Source: Micromonospora rubida (GTDB taxonomy: Bacteria > Actinomycetota > Actinomycetes > Mycobacteriales > Micromonosporaceae). Taken from it: a DNA stretch of 64,000 nucleotides. Location of the stretch: assembly GCF_009908295.1 (NCBI RefSeq), contig NZ_JAAALO010000007.1, positions 248,001 through 312,000 of the forward strand. The letters are read 5' to 3'. The position numbers and the translations under genes were made by a program. Each line of letters begins with the position of its first letter. Within the stretch, counting starts at the first letter, position 1. A model generated the notes under the pieces. It saw only the letters and a list, made by a program, of their open reading frames with translations. It made no database searches and was not told the origin of the DNA. Positions 62,711 through 64,000 of the stretch are shown one piece after another.

Positions 62711-64000
62711 GGCACCAGGTCCTTCTGGGCGGGGTCGGGGGAAACGGCCGGCGTCGTGCCGGGACGGTCCGGACCGGCGTCCGGCGGCGCGGGCAGGACC
62801 CCGCCCCGGGCGAGGAAACCCAGCATCCGCGCGAACAACGCGGCGTCCAGCTCCGGTGGACGGGCCAGCTCGGCCGGCAGTGCCGACCAGACGTTGTCGC
62901 AGCGCATCCGGGGCATGTCCCGGTCCGGGGTGTCGCCGAGCATCGCCATCAGCGGGGCGAGGTTGTTCGACGTCTCGTCGGCCTCGATCTGCTCGGTGAG
63001 CTGGTGGTGCCAGCGCTGCCAGTCGACGCTCGGCACCCGGTAGCCGCAGGTCCGCAGGTGGGTGAACATGTCGTTCCAGTCCAGCGGGTCGGGGTTGACG
63101 GTGTGGAAGGTGCCGCCGAGGGTCTCCGGTCGCAGGGACAGGGCGACCACGGTGCGCGCGACGTAGTCGACGCCGGCGGCGGCGAAGGCGTACCGGCGGG
63201 CGGGAGCCAGACCGAGGTCGAGGCAGCCCTGGATGACCTTGGTGACGTAGTCCTCCCGGTTGGTCGCGCCGGTGCGGCTGTCCCCGAGCACGGCACCGGC
63301 CCGGTAGACCGACACGGGCACGCCACGTTCCCGGGCGATGCCGACGAGACCCTCGGCGACCCACTTGCTCTGGCTGTACGCGGTGTCGTGGCCCACCGGC
63401 GGCGGCAGCGGGTCGTCCTCGTGGATCTGCCCGACGCCGGCGGCCACGGCTCCGGCGAGCACGGCCAGGGTGGAGATGTGGTGCACCGGCGTGGGCCGAC
63501 CCCGGGCGGACAGTCGCAGGATCTCCTCGGTGCCGCGCACGTTCGTGGCCTTGAGGGACCGGTAGGGGCGCACGAAGTTGACCCAGGCGCCACAGTGGTA
63601 GATCGCGTCGACCTCGTCGGCGAGGGCGTCGAAGTCGGCCGGCGCCAGGCCGAGTCGGGGCCTGGCCAGGTCGGCGGGGACGACGCGCAGCCGGTGCGCG
63701 GATGGCATCGGTAGACCGTAGGAGGTCAGGGTGGCGTGCAGGCGTTCGGTGCCCTCCTCGGGGTTGGTGGCCCGGACCAGGCAGACGATCTCGGCGCTGG
63801 TCTGCCGGGCCAGTTCGGCGCAGAGGAACGCGCCGACGAACCCGGTGGCACCGGTGAGCAGCACCACCCGAGGGGGCCCGGTGCGGGCCGACGCGCCCGC
63901 GTCGGGGGCGACCGCCGGGTCGAGGACGACCTCGGCGGTGAGGTCGGGGCCGCTGCCGTGCACCTCGATCAGCGGTCGCCCGGACACGGCGGCCTCGATC
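62707..64000 (-). CDS. Thioester reductase domain, probably C-terminal part of an NRPS-type protein (5' partial)
   Basis: Extended-SDR thioester reductase as in NRPS/Lys2-type release domains: LLTGATGFVGAFLCAEL (NADPH-binding GxxGxxG), a Cys-containing CLVRA, TNVRGTEEIL, HHISTLAV and the catalytic pair in AYSQSKWVAEGL (Tyr-x3-Lys). A GTG at 63987 could start it, but the frame stays open to the window edge and reads IEAAVSGRPLIEV there, resembling the end of a carrier domain plus linker, so the gene probably continues upstream. It would release a thioester-bound chain as an aldehyde, or an alcohol after two reductions. Stop overlaps the amidohydrolase start. Confidence 0.85.
   Translation of the reverse strand, partial: IEAAVSGRPLIEVHGSGPDLTAEVVLDPAVAPDAGASARTGPPRVVLLTGATGFVGAFLCAELARQTSAEIVCLVRATNPEEGTERLHATLTSYGLPMPSAHRLRVVPADLARPRLGLAPADFDALADEVDAIYHCGAWVNFVRPYRSLKATNVRGTEEILRLSARGRPTPVHHISTLAVLAGAVAAGVGQIHEDDPLPPPVGHDTAYSQSKWVAEGLVGIARERGVPVSVYRAGAVLGDSRTGATNREDYVTKVIQGCLDLGLAPARRYAFAAAGVDYVARTVVALSLRPETLGGTFHTVNPDPLDWNDMFTHLRTCGYRVPSVDWQRWHHQLTEQIEADETSNNLAPLMAMLGDTPDRDMPRMRCDNVWSALPAELARPPELDAALFARMLGFLARGGVLPAPPDAGPDRPGTTPAVSPDPAQKDLVP

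Overview
The window is 64 kb of very GC-rich DNA with dense, often overlapping genes, frequent GTG starts, secreted ricin-lectin hydrolases, SARP/LAL/PucR regulators and a nonribosomal peptide cluster. This points to a filamentous actinomycete. Micromonospora or a close relative is my best guess, but that is an inference from style. I saw no rRNA, tRNA, CRISPR or phage genes.

1-8.9 kb is a secreted-hydrolase island. It holds a streptogrisin-type protease, a GH16 glucanase and a GH46 chitosanase, each with a ricin-B lectin cassette; the chitosanase lacks the middle of its catalytic domain. It also holds a trypsin-like protease beside a 77-residue membrane protein that shares its pro-region motif, an XRE/NB-ARC regulator, an IS982-like remnant, and a coupled three-gene operon with a small metzincin. 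9.1-13.3 kb has a large AfsR-like SARP regulator whose stop codon is the exact target of an intact IS630-family element. 13.5-19.2 kb has a PucR regulator divergent from a DHDPS-fold aldolase with a changed active site, an M6 metalloprotease, and two lipoproteins, one thioredoxin-like.

19.4-38.1 kb looks like an exopolysaccharide locus. It has three glycosyltransferases, an O-antigen ligase/polymerase, a Wzz-like protein, a Wzx-like flippase, a GH-A lipoprotein hydrolase and five PAPS sulfotransferases, so a sulfated extracellular glycan is the natural reading. An S15 peptidase and a YdcF-like protein are embedded near its end.

38.1-64 kb is a biosynthetic gene cluster running off the right edge. 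The NRPS is split into A-T-C (threonine-like code), A-T (valine-like code) next to a P450, and T-C with no A domain. Two external thioesterases (one with Cys as nucleophile), an ATP-grasp ligase and a receiver-less-Asp LuxR regulator complete a seven-gene overlapping operon. The reverse strand carries a SARP, a GNAT/FemAB-like protein, an MFS exporter, an acyl-AMP ligase and an R2-like diiron oxidase. A LAL regulator is followed by a carboxyltransferase, an amidohydrolase and a thioester reductase that is probably the end of a larger protein. Likely logic: the A domains load Thr and a Val-like residue, the P450 beta-hydroxylates the carrier-bound residue, free C domains condense, the ligase/diiron pair supplies an acyl or oxidised group, and the reductase releases an aldehyde or alcohol. 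I do not recognise the whole as a known cluster.
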